Position numbers and translations under genes: made by a program
The notes under the pieces: generated by a model
Databases searched by the model: none
The model's input: the letters and a program-made list of their open reading frames with translations, nothing else
Told to the model about the DNA's origin: nothing
Shown: positions 56,711-64,000 of the stretch, piece after piece
Layout of the letters: the number at the start of each line of letters is the position of its first letter
Numbering within the stretch: the stretch's first letter is position 1
DNA from: Blumeriella jaapii
Lineage: Eukaryota; Ascomycota; Leotiomycetes; Helotiales; Drepanopezizaceae
Assembly: GCA_009599575.1 (NCBI GenBank)
Contig: VWND01000043.1
Location: 60,061-124,060 of the forward strand
Length of the DNA: 64,000 nucleotides
Direction of reading: 5' to 3'

Positions 56711-57438
56711 AGTGTTGGTAGGGTTTGAATTAAATAAATAAATGTTTTTTAAAATTACAAATTAAAGGTTTTTAATATAAAAAAAATCGTTTTTAATAAA
56801 AAAGCTATTAAAAAAGTCTTTGTGTTTTTTAAAAAAATTAAATAAAATAAGATTGCGTCCAGATATTTAAATAATATATTAAAAAAATTGTTTTTTAATA
56901 AGTTAATTAGATTAATATAATATTGTTATATAATCCACGGTTTCGATATTTCGTAGCTCAGACTAATGCACGTACAGCCATTTTTTTATTATTTTTAATA
57001 AAAAGCCGCAAATTGTAATTATTATAATTATAAAACGTAAAATCAAAAGGTTAAGTTTTCGCCAGGCGTTTAATCAAAAGAAATTTAGTTTAAAAAGGCC
57101 GAGCGCAGCGGTCGAAGCGTACGAATTAATATTCGATTTGTTATTTTTAAATAAAAAAGCGATTTTCGAGTTTTGAATTTCGCACGGTTCAAGATTGCCT
57201 AACCGTAATTTCAAACGTTTCTGAAATATATTGCATTTTTATAATCTAATAATTATGCGCAAAATAAAAAAAGCTATTAGAGATCTTTTATATAATGTAG
57301 CTGCGAATAATATTATATAAAAAGTTTTTTAAGCCGTAGTAGCGGAATATCGAAATCGATTTTAATTGCGAATTTAAGAAATATATCGGCGAATATATAA
57401 AAACGAAACACCGAAGTTTAAATTTCTGCGTAGATTAT

Positions 57439-57705
57439 TGTAAAACGGTGATACCTTGTATTAATGGGAGTTGGTAATTTTAGCTATAATCGAGGCATGG
57501 ACCCCTCCGAAACCCTCTGCCACTGACTATTTTCAACAGGTATAAAAGCAAAGCATTCTTTTAGATAATACCATAAGCACGCAATTTAATTTATATTTTT
57601 ATTCATTTTTTTTTTTTTTTTTTCAGTTTTTTTTAAGGATTTCTTAGATTATTTTATTCACCGATATATGGCCGTATCAGTTTGGTTTTCTTATTTATTT
57701 TTATA
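57439..57705 (+). repeat. M2-d 5' LTR
   Basis: 267 bp starting TGTAAAACGGTGATACC, with TATAAAAG at 57541-57548 and ending TTTTTATA. The first half is hardly RIP-altered. Confidence 0.9.
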
Positions 57706-57732
57706 ATTGATAATTTACGCAGGGATTTAAAC
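57706..57732 (+). other. M2 primer-binding site
   Basis: It reads ATTGATAATTTACGCAGGG followed by ATTTAAA. With M2-a (TTTAATAACCTACGCA) the ancestral form is close to TTGGTAACCTACGCAGGG, which looks like the complement of a tRNA 3' end (...TACCA). The match seems to extend into the T-arm. I cannot name the tRNA. Confidence 0.5.
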
Positions 57733-58440
57733 TTCGGTGTTTCGTTTTTATATATTCGCCGATGCATTTTTTAAATTTATAATTAAAATCGATTTTAATA
57801 TTTCGCTACTACGGCTTAAAGGATTTTTCATATGGTATTATTCGCAGCTGTATTATATAAAAGATTTTTAATAGTTTTTTCTATTTTGCGCATAATTATT
57901 GGATTATAAAAATGCAATATATTTTAGAAACGTTTAAAATTACGGTCGGGCAATTTTAAACCGTGCGAAATTTAAAATTCGAAAATCGCTTTTTTATTTA
58001 AAAATAATAAATCGAATATTAGTTCGTACGCTTCGACCGCTGCGTTCGGCCTTTTTAAATTAAATTTCTTTTAGTCAAACGCTTAGCGAAATCTCAACTT
58101 TTTGATTTTACGCTTTGTGATTATAGCAATTACAATTTGCGGCTTTTTATTAAAAGTAGTAAAAAAATGGCTGTACGTGCATTAGCTTGAGCCACGGAAT
58201 ATCGAAACCGTGGATTATATAATAATATTATATTAATCCAATTAATTTACTAAAAAATAAGTTTTTTAATATATTATTTAAATATCTAAACGCAATTATT
58301 TTATTTAATTTTTTTTAAAAAACACAAAGACTTTTTTAATAGCTTTTTTATTAAAAACGATTCTTTTTATATTAAAAACTTTTAATTTGCAATTTTAAAA
58401 AACATTTATTTATTTAATTCAAATTTTATTAATACTTTTA
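57733..58440 (+). other. M2-d 5' leader
   Basis: About 700 bp between primer-binding site and gag, the mirror of 56710-57430. It keeps a patch around TACGCTTCGACCGCTGCG at about 58027 that is nearly identical in all three M2 leaders. No protein motif is visible. It may hold packaging or translation signals. Confidence 0.5.
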
Positions 58441-59451
58441 TTAATATTATAGACAACGACGCTTTTCGTTTTTTTATGCGAGGCCGCATGCCTTTTTTTG
58501 GCTTTTTTGGTGCACTTTTATTTAATGGCGCTAATATTACCGATTTTATCGAGAAATATAAAAAAACTTGTGAGGATTTCGGAGTTTTTAAAATTAAAAT
58601 ATTCGATAAACTTTTTCGCTATTATAATTTAATTATTAAGAATATTATCAAATCGATAAATAAATAAAAAGCTATTAAAGCTCGAAATTAGCGCAAATTA
58701 GTTAAAGCTTTGAAATCGAAATTCCGAAACCACGATCGCTAACAAATTCGCGATATTATCGCTTTTCTTAAATAGTTTGTTATAATAATTCGCTAAGCCA
58801 AAAAACTTAAAGCTTATTATCGTATTTATACGAAAGTTTTTGACGTTTTTGTTAACAAAAAAGTTTTAAGCGAAGTTAAGCAGGAAAAATTGTTTTTACT
58901 TAGCCTTTTAATTAGCATTCGCAATAAAATTATTAAACATTTTAAGATTAATAAATAAAATTTTGAAACCTTCGATTAGTATTTCAAATTTGTAAAATTC
59001 GTTTTTAAACAAAACCAAAGTGAACGTATTATCGAAGCTATAAATTAAAAAAAATCTCCTTTTTTTATTTACAAAAAAAACGTGGAAGCTCTAATACAGA
59101 AATATGCCCAATCACTAAAAGTTACCGAAATCGCCAAAAAACAATCAGTTATTATATTATTTAATCGTTTTGCAAAACTTACAGGCTTGGAAAAGCTTAA
59201 TAAAAATATCGAAACTCTCGTATTAAAATTTACCGATATTAAAATTTAAGAATTTTAAAGCAAAGTCGAAGGTTTTATATAATAGCAGAAAAAACTTTTT
59301 TACGTTAACTCGAATAATAAAAACGATTAAAATGGCTTTTATAACAATTACTTTTTTTAAAATGCGCGAAGCGATCAGCTTCGCCAAATTATCGTAAAAA
59401 TAATAGCTGCTTAGTGGCAATCTTTTCGTATTAGCGATCAAAATCAGCGAA
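58441..59451 (+). pseudogene. gag: M2-d gag, first part
   Basis: The best read of M2 gag. It opens with RMPFFGFFGALLFNGANITD, then FIEKYKKTCEDFGVFKIKIF, DKLFRYYNLIIKN, and further on YRIYTKVFDVFVNKKVLS at about 58820-58875. It continues YFKFVKFVFKQNQSERII, VEALIQKYAQSLKVTEIAKK at about 59085-59140, and RFAKLTGLEKLNKNIETLV. It is mostly helical, as in retroviral-type capsids. J interrupts the following basic region at ACATT. Confidence 0.76.
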
Positions 59452-59456
59452 ACATT

Positions 59457-59619
59457 TGTGACGAACCTCATATATTTCCCTTAAAATACAGACAGAGAGC
59501 TGAAAGGAAGAAAGCTCGGAGCGAACTATATACACTGTAGAACCCCCTGCCCCTGGCGCTACGCCAGAACTGTAACGGAAGACTAAACAGCCGAACAGCC
59601 GAACGGCCGGGCCGTTACA
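59457..59619 (-). repeat. J 3' LTR
   Basis: 163 bp, TGTGACGAACC to GGGCCGTTACA. It differs from its partner at six positions, all G versus A. Confidence 0.92.
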
Positions 59620-59756
59620 CTACCCCCCCCTCCGAAAAAAGCTGGCCTCTCAGCTGTACAGAAAATTATACCGAAGGTTCGGCACACCGAAATGAAATGA
59701 ACGAACGATTGCAATTGCAATCAAAAAATAAAAGAATAAAAAAATGAAAACCACTA

Positions 59757-59975
59757 CTAAAACCCCCACTCCGAACCGTCCGAAAACTCCTCAGCCAGTG
59801 CAGCTTCGATTTCAGCCTCATCTTCGTCGCCGTACAAACCGATTGCAGCCATTTGCTCTCGTCTCAAAACGTCGCGAGATATGGCGGGTCTGAATTTGCA
59901 ACCCGCAATCCAGTGATTTGTACCGCCGCACCTAGTGCAACAGCCTGTGCGACGCCAATCTTCTCTTTGAGCCAT
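59757..59975 (-). pseudogene. gag: J nucleocapsid part with zinc knuckle
   Basis: Minus-strand frame containing CTRCGGTNHWIAGC, a CX2CX4HX4C zinc knuckle, which binds RNA in retroelement nucleocapsids. It continues KFRPAISRDVLRREQMAA and ends with an acidic tail (DEDEAEIEAALAEEFSDG). It is in a different frame from the capsid at 60023-60931, so one frameshift or a frame change separates the two. In an intact Gag the knuckle would lie at the C-terminal end, as here. Confidence 0.78.
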
Positions 59976-60022
59976 TGATAAATGGGGAGCCCTAGGTAAA
60001 ACTGAGTATTTCTGATCTAAGG

Positions 60023-60931
60023 TTAAAGTTCGTCTTTATTAATTGCATCTGAAACTTCGATTGCACCTAATTCATTAATGCGTTCGAGCTCCTCTCGTTC
60101 TTCGATTTGCGTAATATCCATAGGGTCGCTAGCGTCGTATGTTAGCCGGCGGGTCGGCGTATTCGTACGCATACCGACCATCCTAGGGGGGGGGTTGCGA
60201 GGTGCGTTTCGAGGGGTGCTGGGGCCGGGTTGGCCCGAAAAAGAAGGGCCGAAATTGAAAAGGCCGAAATTAAAAAGGCCGAAATTGGCTGATCGGAAAC
60301 CCGAACCAACTAAACGTTGTAAAAATGCAACGTATGCGATCCAAGTGGTAGAAAGATCCATATGGCCCCGGAATAGCCTTTTCACCGGGTCGGCTAAACC
60401 GTTCCGAAATGCGACGATTTTGGCTACGTCATCCCAATCAATACGACTTTTGTGCAACAAACGCTGAAAAGTCGCAATGTAAACCTGCAAAAAGCTGAAA
60501 CCTTATTTGCACGCTAATAGTCGGTCTTCTGCCTCCTAAACCTTATTCGAGTTATCGTACACTCGGCGCAATTCTTCGAGTAAAGTATAATAACTCCAAG
60601 ATTGATATGATTCGGCCGAAGAAAGCAGGAGTAAGACTAGCGATTGGCAGTTGTTTTCGAGATTTGCAAAAACGTAGTAAAATTAAGCGGTAGCGTTGCC
60701 GATTGATTGGCCGTCGACTCGTAATTTGGCTTTAATTAAGGGGTACCATGTATCCCATTTGGCCCCACCAAACTTGACAAGATCGGGTAAACACGGCCTG
60801 AGCCGACGATTTTCGGTCAGATCGTCGATTCGTATATCGAGGTTTTCAAGCTGCTGCTCGAGTTCTAAAATGCGCTATTGCATTTGCAATTAAATAAAAC
60901 TGGCAAAGCCTTCAGGAAATGGTGTAGACAT
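60023..60931 (-). pseudogene. gag: J gag capsid
   Basis: Start codon at 60931 (MSTPFPEGF), then a leucine/glutamate coiled segment ILELEQQLENLDIRIDDL and PDLVKFGGAKWDTWYPLIKA. Next come LLSSAESYQSWSYYTLLEEL and, from 60490 onwards, VYIATFQRLLHKSRIDWDD, LADPVKRLFRGHMDL. The frame ends at 60023 after a Phe/Gly/Asn-repeat linker (ANFGLFNFGLFNFG) and DPMDITQIEEREEL. This matches the fungal Gag layout of N-terminal coil, capsid and basic linker. About five in-frame stops occur, all of CAA/CAG-to-TAA/TAG type, so it is only lightly damaged. The plus-strand frame at 60078-60467 is its shadow. Confidence 0.8.
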
Positions 60932-61373
60932 AGCTATGACGTAGCTAGTCTAGAAGCGAAAAAACAAAAGGGAGGTTGTTGCTGTAGTAGCTGTCGGAAG
61001 TGCTTTTGGGTCGGAAGCACCAAGTTATCGGTAGGAGTAATCGTATTGAAGTATTGTAAAATGGTGCACGCTAATATAGCGGTAGCGTACGAAAAAGTGC
61101 AATAATCGTAATAATAGAAAGTAGGTAAATGGCGCAATTGATCGGAAGCGCCTGAAACAATAAATTTCGGAAAGTGAAAGAATGATGCGAAAGGTCGGAT
61201 ACACCGGAGACGATAAAATGGCGAGAATTGTAGTCGATAAAAAGGCAATAACCAATAACCAATAATCAATAAATCAATAAGCCAATAATCAATAAACCAA
61301 TATCAATAAAATCAATAAATCAATAATCAATAATCAATAATACGACGTCACTCCGAACGAAGGGTCTGTATAA
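60932..61373 (-). other. J 5' leader with CAATAA repeats
   Basis: 442 bp between the 5' LTR and gag. Nearest the LTR is a run of CAATAA/CAATAAT units (about 61245-61345). The bases next to the LTR, read on the minus strand as TTATACAGACCCTTCG, should be the primer-binding site. Confidence 0.6.
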
Positions 61374-61536
61374 TGTAACGAACCTCATATATTTCCCTTA
61401 AGATACAGACAGAAAGCTGAAAGAAAGAAAGCTCGGAGCGAACTATATACACTGTAGAACCCCCTGCCCCTGGCGCTACGCCAAAACTGTAACGGAAGAC
61501 TGAACAGCCGAACAGCCGAACGGCCGGGCCGTTACA
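61374..61536 (-). repeat. J 5' LTR
   Basis: 163 bp, TGTAACGAACC to GGGCCGTTACA, with TATATAG-type sequence read on the minus strand as a possible promoter. Confidence 0.92.
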
Positions 61537-61541
61537 ACATT

Positions 61542-62402
61542 AATTATAATAATAATTATCAAAGGAAAAAAAGAAATTAACGCGGAAATCAAAATCGCGG
61601 TTATTAAAATAATAAAAGTAATTATTAAAACAAATTTTATAGTTTTAAATATGAATTTTGTAATAATAAAAAAATTTATTGCGAAAAAATTTATATTCGT
61701 TTTAAATACAAAGCATTTAATTTTTGTATAAATAATAGTATTTGTTATATTAACAAATACGAAGCGATTTGCTTCGGATCGACAAAAGCAGAAATAAGCT
61801 TTTTTAACAAAGCTGAAAATTAAAGCTGGTTAAATATTATTCGTTTAAAAATAAAAAGTACGGAATAGGACGATTGTTTGAAAAACAGAAAGAATGCAAA
61901 AACGATTTTTATTAGTAAGAAAAAAAACATTTCAAAAAGCGTACTAATTAAAAAAAAGCTTTTATTTTAAATATAAATAAAATTTAAATATATAAATAGA
62001 AAACAAATATATATATTGCTAATATAATTATCGCATTTGCAGATATTATAGCTGTATAATTAAGCCAGCGAATTATAAGAAAGCAAAATGCTTTTGTTTT
62101 ATTCGCCAAATCAATTAATATAAAAAAAAACGTTAGAATCGAAAAGAAAAAAGATTTTAAAATTCGAAAAAAAACCGATAAAACTATTAAAAAAACGCTT
62201 ATAATAAAAAAAATTAACGATAATATAAAAAATATCGATACCGACACTCCGGTTTAAATCATTCAGAAAGTACCAGCTTCTAAGCGCTTATTATTAATAC
62301 GAAGCGAAAAATAAATCGATAAATATATTAGTTTCGAAGCCGTCGACGAAGCTATTAAAAAAATTATAAAATAAAAAATTAAATTAAAATTCAGCGATTT
62401 AT
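61542..62402 (+). pseudogene. gag: M2-d gag end and gag-protease linker
   Basis: M2-d resumes after J. The frame shows KYEFCNNKKIYCEK, a cysteine-containing stretch like that in M2-a. Then follows the charged linker (NVRIEKKKDFKIRKKTDK-like, near 62130-62180) and FEAVDEAIKKIIK at about 62335. M4 copy 2 interrupts it at 62402 before the protease. The minus-strand frame at 61984-62247 is a shadow. Confidence 0.68.
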
Positions 62403-62663
62403 TGTCACAGCTAGCTTGAGGGTGATCGGGATGATGTGGACCAAAAGGTACGCATGTAAATTGAAAAAAAAACACCGAGCTAGAATGCTCGGGGTCGCGA
62501 ACTTTATGTACAGTGGGCTGCGCTTATGGGTCACGTGACTTAGCGCGAGGCCTAATGGCCGAGGTGGTTCGTGCCCAAACCTTATTTCAATACCACCGGC
62601 AATTATACTATTAGCAATCATACTATTGGCAATTATACCATTAGCCAAAGGAGAATCGTAACA
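62403..62663 (-). repeat. M4 copy 2 3' LTR
   Basis: 261 bp, on the minus strand TGTTACGATTC to GCTAGCTGTGACA. It has a three-unit 15-bp tandem repeat near its 5' end (about 62587-62635), the GTCACGTGAC palindrome at 62530-62539, and the hairpin at 62475-62492. It is hardly RIP-altered. Confidence 0.88.
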
Positions 62664-62744
62664 TTATTTCTTTTTCCGAAGAACTGCGTCCGCGCAATTG
62701 CGGTTATGGATTTATCGTTTTTCAATTTAGTGTAATTTTTTTTA

Positions 62745-64000
62745 TTTTCGTTGTAAGTTTGCAACTATACGGAAAGCGCTCGTAAAAAGCTTTTGGCGGT
62801 GAGATGCGATCGGTAAAATGCTTAAAAAATATGAAAAGCCGTTATAACGTTAAAACAAAAGTATTATTCGAGATTTTTATTAGCGCTTTTTTAATTAATT
62901 TGATATTATAATATTTTTTTATGCAATTTCGAATTTATTATTCTTTCGATTTTTTATTCCGTTTATTTAAAAAGTAATTAAATAAAAGCTGATTCGGAGC
63001 GGCGTTGGCCAGGTAAAAAGTTGCTAATATGCTTTCGGAGCGAATATAAATAAAAAATTAAATAAATTAATTAATTTGCGAAAAAATCAAGCTTTTAACT
63101 TTTTTTTATTTTATCGACGATTTTAATTGGGCCGTATTATTTATTTGAAAGCTTTCGGAAAAATCGGTCGAGTTTTTAATTTTTAATATTTATTAATACT
63201 TCGTCGTTTATATTTTAATCCACCGGTCGTTTATGCAAATTAGCGAAGCGCTTTATTTTGGTTTATTATTACGCAATAAACGATTGCGCGTATTTTACAA
63301 CTTTTTTAGCTCGGAAAGCCAAATGCAAAGCTTCGTCGCGGTTAAGCTTTTCGATGGCCGAGCGAAAGGAACGGAAATTGTTTATATTCTAGAATATGCG
63401 AGCTTCGTATTTATTTAAAATTTGAAAAAAAAAAACGTTGCCGAAAAATTCGTACGGCAAAATTAGTTATATAATATTTATTAAAAATAAAAAGCGTTTT
63501 TAATTATTTTAATAATAAAAATAAAAAGGGCGAAAGCGTTGTTTAATATATTGGTTTATTATTTCGGTCTGTTTATCGATATTAAAATTATACGCAGTAA
63601 TTAATTTAATTTTGGTTTTTAATATGCGGCAAAGTTTTTGCTAAAAAACCGAAACAAATTAAGCTTTTCGGTCCGAAACAATTGAATTCGGCATGCCGAA
63701 ATAACGCATTTAATAAATTAAAAATAAAACTGCTAACTTTTTCGCTATAATAGTTTTGTGGCAAAAAACTGACAAAAGCTTTTTGAATAAGCGATTTATT
63801 ATTACGAAAACGAAATCGTGACCATTTTCGTTTAATAAAAGCTTTATGAAATTTATCGTTAAATATTAATAGGATCTGCTAGGTATAAGTAAAGGTTTTA
63901 AAAAGCCCGGGGTTTTATCGCGCCTAGTTTTTATTCGTATGCAACGATAATTCGAAAACGTATTGCTATATATTTTGTTTTATAGCTTTTTAATAATATT
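62745..64000 (-). pseudogene. pol: M4 copy 2 integrase with chromodomain
   Basis: Minus-strand frame entering from the right. CIRIKTRRDKTPGFLKPL ends the zinc-binding region. FVFVIINRLFKKLL marks the first core motif. MPNSIVSDRKA is the second (SDRGP altered after R), and TAYNFNIDKQTEIINQYI the third, at about 63570-63700. The C-terminal part reads LDRFFRKLSNKYYGPIKIV at about 63120-63190. A chromodomain-like segment KSANKNLE-stop-YF at about 62890 follows, where WKGxxxxxxxWEP-type residues are expected. The frame ends at about 62745. Confidence 0.8.

Larger units (their letters stand above)
53686..57438 (-). mobile_element. M2-b fragment 3: RT start, protease, gag, leader
   Basis: It continues M2-b after M1-b and is collinear with M2-a 29650-33416. 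It contains the RT N-terminal part, a 33-bp palindrome, protease, linker, gag and leader, and ends at GATTAT in the primer-binding site at 57438. Its own 5' LTR does not follow. Instead M2-d begins in the opposite orientation. Confidence 0.85.
59457..61536 (-). mobile_element. J: 2.08-kb gag-only LTR retroelement
   Basis: Two 163-bp LTRs (59457-59619 and 61374-61536) with the 5-bp duplication ACATT at 59452-59456 and 61537-61541. Between them lies only a gag-like gene on the minus strand. There is no room for protease, RT or integrase, so it must depend on another element for mobility. Base composition is far closer to normal than that of its surroundings, making it the youngest or least RIP-affected insertion here. 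A purine-rich tract (GGAGGGGGGGGTAG, minus strand) precedes the 3' LTR and is the polypurine tract. Confidence 0.88.
57439..62402 (+). mobile_element. M2-d: 5' part of M2 element, plus orientation, split by J
   Basis: 5' LTR at 57439-57705, primer-binding site, leader and gag to 59456; J occupies 59457-61536; gag-protease linker resumes to 62402, where the M4 copy 2 LTR begins. Its pol and 3' LTR would lie to the right of the window or have been lost. It lies head-to-head with M2-b. Confidence 0.82.
62403..64000 (-). mobile_element. M4 copy 2: 3' end of a chromovirus, minus orientation, runs out of window
   Basis: 3' LTR at 62403-62663, polypurine tract (GGAAAAAGAAA on the minus strand), then chromodomain and integrase continuing past the window end. 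It is inserted in M2-d. TTAT is seen on both sides of this LTR, but the right-hand one is internal to the element and so is not a target duplication. Confidence 0.82.

Noticed and set aside
59223..59471. Minus-strand frame crossing the J boundary
   Set aside because: It overlaps M2-d gag in antisense and ends in the J LTR, so it cannot be an old gene.
60078..60467. 129-codon Arg/Ser-rich plus-strand frame in J
   Set aside because: It is opposite the J capsid frame, which has the recognisable features and continues to the zinc knuckle.
60934..61269. Three overlapping minus-strand frames in the J leader
   Set aside because: They use different frames over the same bases, have aromatic/low-complexity content, and run through the CAATAA repeat. 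No homology or motif supports any of them.
61245..61345. Possible CRISPR-like or satellite array
   Set aside because: Units are 6-8 bp with no spacers; it is a simple-sequence run in a eukaryotic retroelement leader.

Overview
This window looks like part of an AT-rich, gene-poor block of a filamentous ascomycete (Pezizomycotina) chromosome. I see no host gene, tRNA or rRNA in 64 kb. Nearly all of it is LTR-retrotransposon DNA of the Ty3/Gypsy type. It has been mutated in the manner of repeat-induced point mutation (RIP): CpA/TpG is depleted, TpA is in excess, CpG survives, and reading frames are broken by stops that trace to CAA, CAG, CGA or TGG codons. Catalytic residues are lost by the same G-to-A and C-to-T changes.

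I name the families locally. M1 is a 6.4-kb chromovirus (gag-PR-RT-RNase H-IN-chromodomain; LTR about 266 bp, 298 bp in one copy). It has four complete copies (a: 956-7436; b: 34436-53685, split; c: 36354-42768; d: 46943-53349) and one truncated copy (e: about 21056-22116). M2 is an 11.3-kb element (LTR about 267 bp, TGTAAAA...TTTTACA). It has one complete copy (a: 22386-33683), a split copy (b: 22117-22385, 33684-34435 and 53686-57438), a 3' part (c: 11087-15350) and a 5' part (d: 57439-62402). M3 is a chromovirus running from the window start to about 11086, with M1-a inserted in its RNase H. M4 is a chromovirus seen as a 5' half (17821 to about 21055) and a 3' end (62403 to the window end). 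J is a 2.08-kb gag-only element (59457-61536). A minus-strand unit of unknown type fills 15351-17820.

Layout: M3 lies in M2-c, whose 3' LTR abuts the unknown unit. M4's 5' half is joined by a deletion-like junction to the stub of M1-e, which lies in M2-b. M2-a is inserted in M2-b. M1-b is inserted in M2-b, and M1-c and M1-d are inserted in M1-b. M2-d sits head-to-head with M2-b and was hit by J and M4. Target-site duplications support M1-a (CTGAA), M1-b (GATTT), M1-c (GTTTC), M1-d (TAATC), J (ACATT) and M2-a (CTAA).

Most interesting observations: (1) a 33-bp near-palindrome of constant length found ten times at five different coding-linker positions in two unrelated families, in both orientations and always 11 codons long; (2) M2 carries about 3.8 kb of extra coding sequence between integrase and the 3' LTR, seen in two copies and of no family I recognise; (3) M3 has an antisense open frame downstream of integrase; (4) J is a gag-only element whose two LTRs differ only by G/A changes.
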